The translations under genes and the position numbers were made by a program. The notes under the pieces are model-generated. The model did no database searches. It was not told the DNA's origin and saw nothing but the letters and a program-made list of their open reading frames with translations. This document shows positions 52,400 to 64,000 of a stretch of 64,000 bases of DNA, piece by piece. The stretch comes from Silurus meridionalis (lineage: Eukaryota > Chordata > Actinopteri > Siluriformes > Siluridae). How positions within the stretch are numbered: the first letter of the stretch is position 1; each line of letters begins with the position of its first letter. The stretch is from the NCBI RefSeq assembly GCF_014805685.1, contig NC_060892.1, forward strand, positions 21,122,663-21,186,662, in the 5' to 3' direction.

Positions 52400-52552
52400 A
52401 CAGTGCATCCGGAAAGTTTTCAAAAAGCCTTATTCCAAAATGCATTCATTTTATTATTTTTCTCAAAATTCTAAGAACAATACCCCATAATGAAAACGTG
52501 AAAGAAGTTTGTTTGAAATCTTTGCAAATGTATTAAAAATAAAAGACTAAAA
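52400..52552 (+). mobile_element. Tc1-like terminal fragment
   Basis: ACAGTGCATCCGGAAAGTTTT followed by GCCTTATTCCAAAATGCATT and CAATACCCCATAATGAAAAC, the typical outer region of a teleost Tc1 family. Only one end is visible. Confidence 0.65.
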
Positions 52553-52554
52553 AA

Positions 52555-54470
52555 ATAAGATCTGTCTTAGGCCCACTGCTTTTCTCTTTATATATGCTGC
52601 CTCTGGGTGAAGTGGTACATAAACATGGTATTCACTTCCATTGCTATGCTGATGATACACAGCTGTATATTTCAGCAAAACCAGATAAGAGAGATCAGCT
52701 TAACAATGTTGAGGAGTGTGTAAAGAAGTGGTCCCCAACCTTTTTTGCGCCACGGACCGGATTAATGTCGGACAATATTTTCATGGACCGGCCTTTAAGG
52801 TGTGGTGGATAAATACAACAAAATAAAAAGATACGACCTGCATAAAAACTGTCTAAATATAATAATAAACGTGAATCCAGTCTCGTTTTTTGTTTATTTT
52901 GCTAGCTTGGGGGTTTATTTTAGCGGTAATGTAAGCAGCCCCTTTAAGAAGGTAGCGGATGTAGGTAGGACATGTGACCGAGGCATCTTGACATGCATCA
53001 AGAGTGAGTCATAGACAGATGTGGCGGAGAGAATCCGGTAATTTACCAAATAAAACAATGTTCAGAATCAGAAAATAAATAAAATGAAAATAATGTAAGT
53101 TATGTATTCTTTCTGTGCAGCCCGGTACCAATTGACCCACGGACCGGTGCCGGTTCGTGGCCCAGGGGTTGGGGCCCACTGGTGTAAAGGCCATTAGACA
53201 GTGGATGCTTGATAACTTTCTTCTGCTCAACTCAGATAAGACGGAAGTACTTTTATTATGACCACATGCAGCTAGAGGTAAACTTTCCAATCACATAGGA
53301 CCTCTGGATGGTGTTTCCATCTCAGTGTGTACAGCAGCCAAAAACCTTGGTGTGATTATTGACCCTAGTCTTTCCTTTGAGGCTCACGTGAATAACATTA
53401 CCAGGATTGCCTTCTTTCACTTTAGAAATATTGCTAAAATTAAAAATATGATGTCATTACAGGATCCAGAAAAACTAGTTTATGCTTTTGTTACATCTAG
53501 ATTAGACTACTGTAATGCTTTACTGTCTGGGTGTGCATAAATAAGCTTCAGTTAGTTCAGAATGCAGCAGCAAGAGTCCTCACTAGATCTAGAAAATATG
53601 ACCACATCACCCCTGTTTTAATCAGTCTACACAGGCTCCCAATTAAATCTCGCATTGATTATAAAATACTACTACTGACCTATAAAGCACTTAACAGTCT
53701 CGCACTGCAGTATCTGAGTGAACGTCTGTACCAGTATGATCCTCCACGCCTACTTAGATCAAAAGGTGCAGGCTATTTGTTGGTACCTCAATGAAGACTA
53801 CAGCATGGGGCAGATCCTTCTCTTATCAGTTTATTTTTCTTAGGTAAAGGCGCAGATCTGGAGGGAATATGGATATAGAGTGTTTGGTAAACTGGGTTAT
53901 TTGTATGCTGTTGTCCCCTCATTCTCTCACGTTCACTCAGGTTTGTTGACGGTGGTGTGGTGGGTCGTCTCTTATCCCAGAGATCCCTCATGTCCGTGTT
54001 ACCTTCTGGTTCTCCCTTTTAGCTATGCTGCCATAGCGAGTCTTGCCGGAGTCCCAATTGCACATTGACATTAACTTTGATACAACAATAAGGACACATA
54101 ACAATCCATATCCTTTTCTTCCTGTCACCCCACCCCCTCTCTCTCGGCCGAGTTAAACATGCTCCTGCGGTTCCAGTGACCACTGTTCCTGCCCCTCTTC
54201 CCTTCGTGGATCTTCCCACTTTGTTCAGGCCTGCCTCTAAATAGTGTTCTCTTCATGTGGAGGCCACTCTGTGCAGCTGGGGACAGTTTCTCATCAATGC
54301 CTTGGGCGGTTCCATGAAATTCTGGAGTAAGAACAGGAGTTTTGAGGATGGATTTGGACTGTAGTTAATGTCAACAGTCTGCTACATTGACTCAGGACTA
54401 CAGTTTGCTTCTGATCACCATCACTGTACCCCGCAACATCGTATATCTGCAATAAATGTACAAGACAGCA
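52555..54470 (+). mobile_element. L2-like LINE, 5'-truncated and decayed, with 3' UTR
   Basis: Reverse-transcriptase pieces: [14 protein letters not shown], then the [10 protein letters not shown] active-site box at about 52640, a break by a hAT-like insertion, then LLLNSDKTEVLLL, KNLGVIIDPSLSFEAHVNNI and TSRLDYCNALLSG (53325-53540), and HRLPIKSRIDYKILLLTYKA (53531-53794). Stop codons and small shifts interrupt it. The 3' tail at 54170-54470 is the family seen in fragments at 4800, 28360 and 43830. Confidence 0.85.
52726..53181. mobile_element. Non-autonomous hAT-like element inside the L2-like LINE
   Basis: The ends are inverted: AGTGGTCCCCAACC at the left, GGTTGGGGCCCACT at the right, with ACGGACCGG words inside both. 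An exact 8-bp target duplication, GTGTAAAG, occurs at 52718-52725 and 53182-53189. An 8-bp duplication is the mark of hAT transposition. No transposase. Confidence 0.85.
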
Positions 54471-54479
54471 CAAAAAATG

Positions 54480-55555
54480 TCTGAAATCTGTATTGTTTTA
54501 TTGTTTACAGGCAAGGTATTTTGTGTGTGTTTGTGTGTGTTCAGGCAGGCTTTTAATACATTCTCATTCATGATGAAAAGTAAGGACTGGTAAGTTATCT
54601 GGCAACAATAAAAAGAAATGCGTTTCTTCTGAAGTTTAATGGCTACTATTACCGATTTCTTTAATAAATCAGTATATATGCACAGATAAGATTCCCCATC
54701 CCCCCATATTTATATTATATACTCCATATAGCTATAGATTTCAAATAAAGTCATCACTATGGTACAGGATACAGCCATATTTTCTTTATAATGTCCAAGT
54801 GGAATATTTATTATTAAGACTAAAAAAAAAGAGATGGGATTTATTTGCATTAAATAATTATGCCGGGGGATTAAAAAAAAAAACAGCTATTCACAATCAC
54901 TTTGGGGAGAAAGTACAGCAGTGGACCCTGAGGGAGCAAACCAGTTGTACTGGGAAGGGGGTGAGAATCTCTTTACTATCAGTGAGCTGAAGGTCATAAC
55001 ACTGTGAAATCTGTGTCACTGAGTATCCACTAAGCACATGCTGCCAGGCGGTTATATACAATAAGAAGTGACATTCAGACTGCACAACATGGTCCTCACA
55101 GTCTTTAAAGAAACTGGCCAAGGAGCTGCACAGGAAGAGGAGGGTTTTAAGTTAGACCATGTTCTCTGCCAAAATTAGCTTACTGTATCAGATTATTCAT
55201 TTGGCAGCGTTTGGTTTAGGAGGTCAATGATGAAACAAAGAATTAGATATCTTAAAGATAAAATTAGAACCCAGAGGTTTTAGTGTAAGCGTGCACTGCA
55301 AACTACCTAGCATAACTTTGTGTTTGTGTCTCACTGCTGTACCTTTCCTGCAGACACAAGATGAACTCCTGCTATTGAAACCAAAGCAAAACAAAATGAA
55401 AGGTCCAACTGAAAAATACTTCATTCTGAAAGAAATAGAAAAAGGCAAAGTCACTGTAACAATTACTTAAATATTCATCATAAAGTTAAACAACCAAGTA
55501 ATGTAAATATAGTCAGAGCAACAGCAGTAGAAATGATACAAAATGAGAAAAAGAG

Positions 55556-55590
<35 letters not shown>

Positions 55591-56506
55591 CCCTAAAAAG
55601 ACCAGTTACTGCTACGTGTTCTTGAATTGTAACTCATAAAATAGAAAATAAATGATTCAGATACTTGGTGATTGGTGTGCATGCCCCATGTTAACGGATT
55701 CATACGGCAAAACGTGGAAAGAAATTACCAATAAATAAAATACCATTAAATTCATGTAGGATTTTTTTGTTCATAGGTCATTTCCTACACATATTTGGCA
55801 GGATAACATTGACAAAAAATAATAAAAGAATCAAAAAGAGTTATAAATAATCATTTGTAATTTTCTCATGCACACCAAACATAATTGTAAATAAAAAAAA
55901 GGGCCCCTACACGCTCCAAACGGTGCAATCGTGAGTGCAGCCTGTCGTACATGCTCAATAAAACACCACACAATTCTCAATTCAAAAAATCTGAAATGTG
56001 TAACATAGAAATCGGATGCTTTCTTTCATCTCTGTTCTTAAAAGACCTGAGGAAGTGTCAGTCCATCTGCAAATCTGTCCGTCACCTTTTCAGCATCCCA
56101 ATACGTTCGCATAAAAAGACGTACTGACATATTCAGTGGCATGAATGTGAATGTAAACATAAAATTGGACTTGATGAGACTTTTGGGTCGTTTGAGTGAA
56201 GGTTCTTCCGTGTGACATAAATCCGTGTTCCATGGCAGCTGAGAAGAAACCCGTTGTAACAGTGCACGTAGACTGCATTCAGTGTGTAAACGTCCAACGA
56301 TGGTACAAAATGAGGTTTTTAAAAAGCTTCCAGTGAGTCCACGTTCTAAGCGTGGATGTCTTGCACAGGTTACTATGCATGCATCATTTTTTTTTAAAGC
56401 AAGGGGAAAATTGCCCCATGCCACCATTTACATTTGAGAAGGAGCTGAAGAGGGAATAACAGGGAAGAGAAGGGAAATATACAGACACCAAAAAGTCCAC
56501 ATTTGA
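54480..56506 (-). other. Probable 3' UTR and intergenic DNA
   Basis: No coding exon seen. The part next to 56506 is presumably the 3' UTR of the minus-strand gene that ends there. A minus-strand AATAAA lies near 54810. A (GA)n run is at 55559-55588. Confidence 0.4.
55559..55588. repeat. (GA)n microsatellite
   Basis: About 15 GA units. Confidence 0.95.
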
Positions 56507-59039
56507 CTACACCATGGAGGATAGTGTGTTTTCTTCGGCATAAGGAGAAGCAGCAGAAGTCCGTAGCACGGTGTGATTGACGGGTGAGAGGTCATTTAGC
56601 TCTCCTGATGAGGATAAAGGGAATGACGGAGAGAGAGAAACGCCAGACGAGGGTTCAGCTGAGCCGGCGAAGGTTCGAGGAGGCTTAGGAACAAGATTGG
56701 GCTCAAGCGTGGCTCTGGCTAGTAGCTGCCGCTCACTGTCCAAGTCCTCCATGCGCTGTTCTTCCGTCTGAACTGAAGATCCATGCCCCGATTCGGATTC
56801 AGCGTCAGAATTGTCCGGAGGCAGAGAGTCGCTTCCATCCAGCTTAAAAAGGGAATCGAGATACTGAGCAAACTCCAGCACTGCCTGACTGGTGTTCCCA
56901 TTGGACAGTGGAGCCACTCTGACCACTTTTTTACTTTTCTCCTCTGGCTTCATTCCTTCGTTTTTAGGATTCTCGCCAGAGTCCTCCTCTATAATGCCAG
57001 TCCAATGTGTCATAGGAGTTAGATCCTTGTTGTTGGACCTCTGGAACGATTCGAAAGTCTCTGATTTTGAACGAAAGAGTGGCTTCGGCTGGCCTGGCTG
57101 AGCCTCACCGGTCTGTTTGGGTGCAAACTGAAGAAAATGGCTACTCCGGTTGGTTTGTGAGAGGGAACGGCCTTGATTAGAAGAAGGTACCACAAGTTCT
57201 GAAGAAAGGTTGTGGCTTTCCTTCAAAGGTAAAGTAAGTTCTGGTGGCGTGGAGCAGCAGGGCCCGGTTTGGCCCATAAGTTCTCGCTCAGGTGAGGCCT
57301 GGATCAACTCAGTACGTGAGCTTAGGGATGGATTCTCCTCAGGAATAGGGGCGTCAAGAGGGAAAGGGAGTGTCCCGAGACACGGTGAGCCTCGGAAAGC
57401 AGCCGACGAACGACGCGAATCCATGCTGTAGATGGAGTCGACATCCGAAAGGCTCTCCATCACTGCCAACGGAGCCTTTCGCTCCCGCAACTCCAGGGCC
57501 AAGCGCTCACGAGCACCCATCAGGACCACAGGCACGGCTTGAGGAGGACACTCCGAAAATCCATCCAGAGAGATTTCTGAGCGAGCACAGGAACTACAGA
57601 AGAGAAGGAAAAGGACAGGGAAGGGAGCAAAAGCAACAGATAGATATACAGAAGCATATGCGAATGGAAAGAGTGTGACGGATAAATTAAAAGAAAAATT
57701 ATAATGGAAAAGGACAATGGTATAATGTAGATATCAGGGGAAAGAAAAGAGAAGAAATATGAGGAGCAAACATAACACAGCACACAGATGAATGCAAATA
57801 AAAAGATTGAATTAAAAGAAATTAGAGAAAACAATATAAAGGAATTAAGGCACATGGTTAAGAAGGTAAAAGAAGAATAGAGAAAAAAAGGGGAAATGCA
57901 GGTTAAGTTAATGCAAGAGGATTTAATCTATGCTGTGCTTCTCTACTAAACCAAAGTGGCCTAGGGGGAAACTGGATACTACCATATGTGGTTCCTCTGT
58001 AGTGCGCATGGGTGAGAGAGGATAGGGCCCATGATTAAGATTAGACATTAGCCTAATTTTTTTTTTCAAAATCTATAAAAATAGAACACCATAATTCACT
58101 TTTTGCAGTGTTAAACTACAATTATTAAAAGGAAAAAAAATATGCTTCATTCTTTTTTTTTTTCACGAGCTACATGTATCACAATTATTGGCATGACTGT
58201 ACTTAATATTTTGCATATAATAAATACTCTAAAGAAATACATACATAAATAAATAATACTTAATAATACCTCCCCCAACATAAAAAAAAAAAAATCCATT
58301 TCTTAATAAAGAATCAGAAAGTGCTCCAGGGTTGTATACCCCTCTATGCTGTGGGTGATGTGTTATGCTTTATGTTATTTTAGTTTCTTGGCAGAAGCAG
58401 CCAAATTAAAATCCCTTAGTACTTCATGGAGTCTATGATAGCCATGTGTCCGAACATGGTTCTAAGGCAATAGACAGTAAAACACAGCCTCACAGCACTA
58501 TATAACCTCCACCATGCTTTATAATGGGGATATGCAGATATATTACAGTATCTGTCTCTGTTTTAGTAGCATCCAACAAAGCCTAGTTGCTAATAATTGT
58601 GCTTACATTTAAGAAAATCTTTCCTACTGTCATGAGATCAGACATGAATGTTGCGGTTGATCGAAGGCTTGGAAAGACACCATTATTGTTCATAGGCAGG
58701 TTACTTTTAATGTGACTTCTGATGGGAATAATATTTTGTTCTATAATGAAAACTTCATTGGATGGTTATTATACCATGAATTTATCATAGCATTTCAGAC
58801 ATCATAACAATAAAGCTGATTTGATTTCTGTTTACATTAGCATGTCAAACCAGTAGGTGCACTAGCAAAGCTTACCGGACACTGCTGTTTCTGCGGTGTT
58901 GCGTATGCGGTGTGGGCTCGTGGGAGTTGGAGACGCCATGGAAGTAGGTCTCGGCGTTCAGGTCCACTTCTGTTGGGCTAACCATAATTTTAGCTGCAGA
59001 CAGAAGAGCCGTCTTGCCCTTATTGTAGTTTTCCAAAAC
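56507..59039 (-). CDS. C-terminal exons of an unrecognised serine-rich protein
   Basis: Two exons on the minus strand. Exon 58876-59039 has an acceptor at 59040 and encodes VLENYNKGKTALLSAAKIMV through HRRNSSVR. Exon 56507-57593 runs to a TAG. The junction (CG|T) gives Arg and keeps one frame, about 415 codons together. The upstream part of the gene lies in or beyond the right end of the window. The sequence is rich in Ser, Pro and acidic residues: SDVDSIYSMDSRRSS, FRSKSETFESFQRS and SDAESESGHGS look like phosphorylation clusters. Conserved-looking islands are MTHWTGIIEEDSGE and AVLEFAQYLDSLFKLDGSDS. There is no signal peptide or membrane segment. It ends in SSMV, a possible class I PDZ ligand. 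I do not recognise the family. A cytoplasmic scaffold or the tail of a motor or signalling protein is possible. Confidence 0.75.
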
Positions 59040-59084
59040 CTAAAAGTAAGAACGAGAAGGTGGAAGGGAGAGAACTGTATGAGG

Positions 59085-59262
59085 AATAAACCTAAAATTA
59101 GCTTTTGGGAAGATGAGTGTTCATATTTCTGATCATATGAAGGTCATCAAAACATTTTATTTATATAGGAAGGAATATACTTTGTACTGGATATGGTTTT
59201 AGTGCCACTGGTACACCTGTATTTCAATGTTGGTTACTCATTCATGCTTTAAATGAAACTAT
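59085..59262. repeat. Dispersed duplicate, copy 1
   Basis: Shares about 180 bases with 59717-59892: AATAAACCTAAAATTAGC, TTGGGAAGATGAGTGTTC and GGATATGGTTTTAGTGCC, with only a few differences. It starts close to the exon end at 59039. Confidence 0.92.
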
Positions 59263-59716
59263 ATGGAATACCATTTTAGGCAAGAATTTGACACTTAATT
59301 AATTCAATTTATTTCAACTTTCAGTCCATGAAAAATAAAATTTTGGTGTAGATTTTAATCACAGATACTGTATATGAGAGCAGAATTAATTCTGGATGTA
59401 ATTACACACACCACATTCCTGTAAGCGTAGCAGCTAAGAGCTCAGTCCGCTTATTCGTCAAATTATGGCCAGGTTCTTCTTTTCAGGAGAGCGCATCAGC
59501 AGAATAAATGCGAACGCTGGCTTAATTTTATTAATTAAGCTCATTCACAATACCAGAGTAAATAGTGTAATAAACCAGACAGCACTTTGCAACTGTTGTA
59601 AAAAAAAGTCTGTGCTGGATCAAGTGCTATTCTATGCGCTGCCTAATAAATAAACCAGTGATTAATGCAATAATTACAGAATGAGAAGGTAGAAGGGAAA
59701 GGAGGAATGTTTTAGG

Positions 59717-59892
59717 AATAAACCTAAAATTAGCTTTTGGGAAGATGAGTGTTCATATTTCTGATCATATGAAGGTCATCAAAACATTTTATTTATATAT
59801 GAATGAATATACTTTGTACTGGATATGGTTTTAGTGCCACTGGTACACCTGTATTTCAATGTTGGAGTACTCATTCATGTTTTAAATGAAAG
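59717..59892. repeat. Dispersed duplicate, copy 2
   Basis: Direct copy of 59085-59262 at an offset of about 632 bases. The sequence between the copies is unique. Confidence 0.92.
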
Positions 59893-61127
59893 CATTTTTT
59901 AATTTTAGTTTTTAATTTTAAATCCTCTTCTTCAGGCTGCATCAATGCTTTTTGTTTTATTCAAATTTAAAAGCAGGTGTTTTTCATTTTAGTTTTATAT
60001 ATTTCCTGAATACCTTATCACTCATTTTTATTTCTGTGCGAGAAATGCTCAATTCAAATACACTCTCATGCTACACATAAAAATAAACATACTGTAGTTT
60101 CCATCATACTATACAGTGCTAATAAGGGTACAAAGGTGACTGTAAGTAATAAATACTAAAAAAATGGACATGCAGTGAGATGTTACTGAGGTGTAAGACA
60201 TTATTAAGCAAGATGTTACAACACCTGTAGTGTGTAAGTGTAGCATCCATAAGATGATGAAATGAAACAGCATGCAGACACATACACCACAGTCACACAG
60301 CCAGTCAGGATGAAATGGTGTTGGTTTGTTTATTAGTGAAGTTAAAACATCGTTATTGAGATTAAATTCACAATTCAAAGCAACAACAAATAAATATGCA
60401 GGATGAAATGTGGTATAAAAAAAAAAAAAGTTAACAAAATGGAACCAAAAACAAAACAAAACACAAATTCGACATGGTCAATGATATAATGAAATAAGCT
60501 TATACAAAAAAAAAAAAAAAAAAATAGCACTGACTAACACTGAAGTCTCTGTGTTTGTGTTATAGGTCAAATATAAACCTGGTTTATACAGAAAGCATAT
60601 TGCTATAGCACTATTGTTAGTCAGAAGTTCTCTTTAATCACCTTCAGATTGAATTTTTTTCTTAAAAAAAAAAGGATTTATTTAGTCAACATTATATAGT
60701 TTAAGCTTAGCAAGCTTACATTGAATCAAGCCAATGAAGATTATTGTTTATAGGAACACTGGTGTGTAATGTCAAGTAAACATGTAAAATACAGATGAAT
60801 ACACTATAGCCACTGGAAGGACTAGCAGATGCAACCCTGATACTATGTAACCATGGCATGAACCATAAAGAGTTTTAGGCCTATAGTGATAAACAAAAAA
60901 GTAGAAGAAGAGAAGCTGACAAGGAGTGAAGGAAAAAATATATACTTTCAACACTATTACGTGTGTGTGGTTTATATTAGTTTAATAAACGCTGTGAAAC
61001 GTCCTAATGTTGAAAAATATATAATTTTTATGCTGATCTGAGCGGGATGCGAATCACACCGGGGCTAATATGTGAGGCCTGTAATACAGAACGTCTTTAT
61101 TGTATAAATACAGCGTATTACTTACAT
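59893..61127. other. Non-coding, no assigned feature
   Basis: AT-rich with several A or T homopolymers (60420, 60506-60524, 60664-60674). No exon or transposon was recognised. It is probably an intron of the gene ending at 56507. Confidence 0.45.
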
Positions 61128-61135
61128 ATATAAAT

Positions 61136-62570
61136 TAGGGATGTAGGATTCAGCGATTCACTTTGGTGCACCGGCATAAAAGTTGACGATGTGATGCATT
61201 GATTTAAAAAAATTTGCATCGGATACAAGTTGGCATTTGTATCACGATGTATCGTTTTTAACTTATTTGCATCTGTAAAAAAAAAAAAAATGTTTATAAT
61301 TATTAGTAGATGCTTTATACTTTTATTGTTTACAAAGTGACCAATAATTTGTGTCCAATATTTAATATGTAGACTGATTTCTCCTCGCTAAACGGTTTCT
61401 CAATTGCATTCAACTTTGTTTCTCAATTGCATCAGCACCACTTTAGAGTAGTCAATATGCAGCTTGTATAACAGTATAGTTTTACTGTCCTCTGAAAAGA
61501 ACTCAACATACAGCCATTGTCAAAATAACTGGCAAAAAAATGAGTACACCCCAAGTGATAACTGTACGTCGTGTAACCATGCATAGCCACATGCCCATTC
61601 ATTATGTTCATGTTTTTTTCGGCTTGACAGGATTATACAAATTTGTGTAACTTGTATTAGAGCAGTTCCATTTTGGTGCTTTGAGTACAATTCTCTCATA
61701 CTGACCACTGGATGTTCAACATGGCACCCCATGGCAAAGAACTCTCTGAGGATTTGAGAATTAGAATTGTTGCTCTCCACAAAGATGGCCGAGAAGATAA
61801 AAAGATCGGTAAAACAATCTGCTGAAGAAAACCTGTTCAAAAGCAATAATTTCTATAACAATGTTCTGTGGTCTGATGAGACTAAGATTTGTTGAAGATT
61901 GTTTGGCTCAGATGGTGTTCAGCATGTGTGGTGACGCCCTGGTGAAGAGTAGCAAGAAAATTGTGTCTTGCCTACAGTCAAGCATGGTGGTGGTAGCATC
62001 ATGCTCTGGGGCTGCATGAGTGCTGAACCAGAACACGATGCCCTCCTTTTTAAAAACTGGGAAGAACGACAGTTTTCCAACTTAAAAATGACCCCAAACA
62101 TATCAGCAAGATGACAACTGCCTTGCCTTGCTGAGTGGCCAATATGTCTCCAGACCTGAACACAATTGAACACCTGTGGTGATCCTCAAGCGGAAGGTGG
62201 AGAAGCGCCATGTGTCCGACATCCAGCAGCTCTGTGATGTCATTATGGAGATGTGGAAAAGGATCCCAGCAACAACCTGTTCAGCTCAATTACATGCCCA
62301 GGAGGATTAAGTCAGTGTTATCTAACAATGGTTCTCACACAAATTATTGACACCTTGGACACAGTTTTGACATGTTTACTTCGGGGGTACTCACTTTTGT
62401 TGCCAGTTATTCTGACAATAATGGCTGTATGTTGAGTTATTTTCAGGGGGCAGTAAATCTGTACTGCTATACAAGGTGCACATTGACTACGCTAAAGAAT
62501 ATCCAATTTTGTGAGGTATTATATCTTTAATGTATCACATTGGCCTCAGTTATGGAGTTGCACATCCCTT
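61136..62570. mobile_element. hAT-like element with 8-bp target duplication, split by a Tc1-like relic
   Basis: Outer ends TAGGGATGT and ACATCCCTT are inverted, flanked by the exact 8-bp duplication ATATAAAT (61128-61135 and 62571-62578). There is no hAT transposase. Its left arm is shared with 18150-18285. Confidence 0.75.
61468..62471 (+). mobile_element. Decayed Tc1-like transposon nested in the hAT-like element
   Basis: Inverted ends: CTCAACATACAGCCATTGTC at 61502 and its counterpart AATGGCTGTATGTTGAG to 62436, extended outward by TATAACAGTATAG and CTGCTATA. Plus-strand remains of a Tc1-like transposase read MAPHGKELSEDLRIRIVALH, then MSPDLNTIEHLW (the SPDLNPIE signature with changes). 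Many stop codons. Confidence 0.85.
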
Positions 62571-62578
62571 ATATAAAT

Positions 62579-62753
62579 AAACAGGCACTGGGCTTGACAT
62601 CAGAAAAACATCCGGGGATGAAAACCAAAAGCGCTGAAGGTGTCAAGTTTGCTTCATGGTGTGTGTTTGTGGTGGCATACTGTGCAATTCATGATTCAGC
62701 TTTACACTGCAGGTGTTGAGCTGGAGCGTGACAGCATAATCAGTAGAGTGCGT

Positions 62754-62797
<44 letters not shown>

Positions 62798-64000
62798 ACA
62801 CTTCCTCTCAAATACTTGAAAGTGGATTGAGAGTAAAAAGACAGCTAGAAATAGGGAGGAAATAAATTAATTGAATCCATAGCAAAACTCAAAATCCACA
62901 ATGGTATGAGATTTATGATGCATTAAACAACAGAGTGGGGCTTTATGGATAGAGAGAGAGGGGTACAGAGAATGTATTGAAGTGGAGTGCCGGTTCTAGG
63001 ATTCTCACCCTTCGTTGGCAGCAAAACCCCGTTTGCACAGCATTTAAGACAAACTGTAAAGGTTTATCCCAACTACCTAAAGCAAAATATCAAAGTATCA
63101 ATGTAAATTGTGATGCAGAGGCGCTAATGAGGAGAAAAGCAAATAAAGGATTGGGGATCTTGTACTACTTGAATGAACATGGACATGTTTAACTTGCAGC
63201 TACAGAATGATAGCTGGCTGATTTTATATTTCTTGCTGTTGGTGTATTAAACATTAGAGCAGGTGTGCTGAACAACTCAGTGGCTTTAATACAGCAGAAC
63301 TCGAAGGGATCCCCTAACCGCTGCAAGGCCACTATACCTAATAAACAGGCCGCTCGGTGTATAATTATATTGTCTAATGGAAGCATAATAGAGTGGCTAA
63401 ATGCTCTTATTGAAGAGTTTAAACATCCTGGGATGAGATCTCGGACATGCTAACTGGATTACATTCTGCTCTGTCTGGGTTGAGAAATCATGTGGCTAAT
63501 GGACTCGATTCGTCGAGTCGTATATCAGAAGCGGTTTAAGTGTTCGTCGACACGCGGTTAAGGGAGCCTTTCATTCGTAGTGAAGTGAGAAAGTGTACAG
63601 TGAAGAAAAACTGCAACAGGATGTCAACAAATAGGGCAACAATACATCATTGTTGTTGTTGTGGTTACTAGGACAAATGGCTACTTGGTACGGCTATGTC
63701 CCAAATCGTGACCTATTCATTAGTATGCACTTAGTATACCTATTGCACCTACTTAATGCCATGTTGTCATGGCAGATTGGAAAACTTTAGTTATGTCGCC
63801 AATTTATAGAAGCCAATTGATACATTTTTGGCAAAAAGTTTTCTGGGGACATTAAGGGAATGAAAACCTCTCCCTCATCTTTCTGGTAGCAGATTAATTC
63901 AAAGTGCTGATTAATTTAAACTCTACTGAAGCTAAAGGAGAGGCCAGTGGGGTTGGAGATGTTGTCGGTATTGATGTCCGTTCTGATGGATTCATGAACA
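62579..64000. other. Right flank, no clear gene
   Basis: Includes a (CA)n run at 62756-62790. No open reading frame looks convincing. On the minus strand about 63920-64000 reads HESIRTDINTDNISNPTGLS and could be the edge of an upstream exon of the gene ending at 56507; the evidence is weak. Confidence 0.35.
62756..62790. repeat. (CA)n microsatellite
   Basis: Run of CA units. Confidence 0.97.

Overview
The window is vertebrate genomic DNA and almost certainly comes from a teleost fish. It has intron-split genes with GT-AG and some GC-AG junctions, long CA/TG and AT microsatellites, tRNA-derived SINEs, L2-like and RTE-like LINE remnants, and a high load of Tc1-like, hAT-like and pogo-like DNA transposons of teleost type. 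I cannot name the species.

Layout, left to right. (1) cmtr2, the cap-2 mRNA 2'-O-methyltransferase, is an intact single coding exon on the minus strand (1172-3391). (2) 3.6-9.3 kb is repeat-rich intergenic DNA with an internal duplication. (3) A short HELZ2-like gene runs on the plus strand (about 9375-20197). It joins an RNase II/R (RNB) module to an SF1 helicase and lacks the usual N-terminal helicase. I placed its 13 exons (first one non-coding) by splice sites and frame. Its large exon carries two one-base frame breaks. (4) hacd4, a very-long-chain 3-hydroxyacyl-CoA dehydratase, lies convergent on the minus strand (21535-27843). Its eight coding exons join in frame to about 238 codons. 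(5) arih1, an ariadne RBR E3 ubiquitin ligase, fills 32485-50746 on the minus strand with 14 coding exons. Its introns hold a Tc1 element, a pogo-like element and a three-layer nested transposon stack. One small exon lacks two bases, which breaks the frame. (6) 51.2-56.5 kb holds a 12-mer minisatellite and an L2-like LINE with a hAT-like insertion. (7) The last two exons of an unrecognised serine-rich protein lie on the minus strand (56507-59039). The rest, to 64000, is intron or intergenic DNA with a hAT-like element containing a Tc1 relic.

The genes do not form one pathway. cmtr2 and the HELZ2-like gene are divergent neighbours, and both act on RNA in ways tied to self/non-self recognition in other vertebrates. 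hacd4 (ER lipid elongation) and arih1 (ubiquitylation) look like ordinary neighbours.

Most notable observations: UG-repeat tracts sit directly before 3' splice sites in three different genes, the same arrangement as the regulated CFTR exon 9; three introns begin with GC; three small coding indels lie in otherwise open genes and may be assembly errors or real alleles; and several transposon nestings have readable target-site duplications. I found no clearly new biological system. The best candidates for new biology are the splice-site repeats and the shortened HELZ2-like gene.
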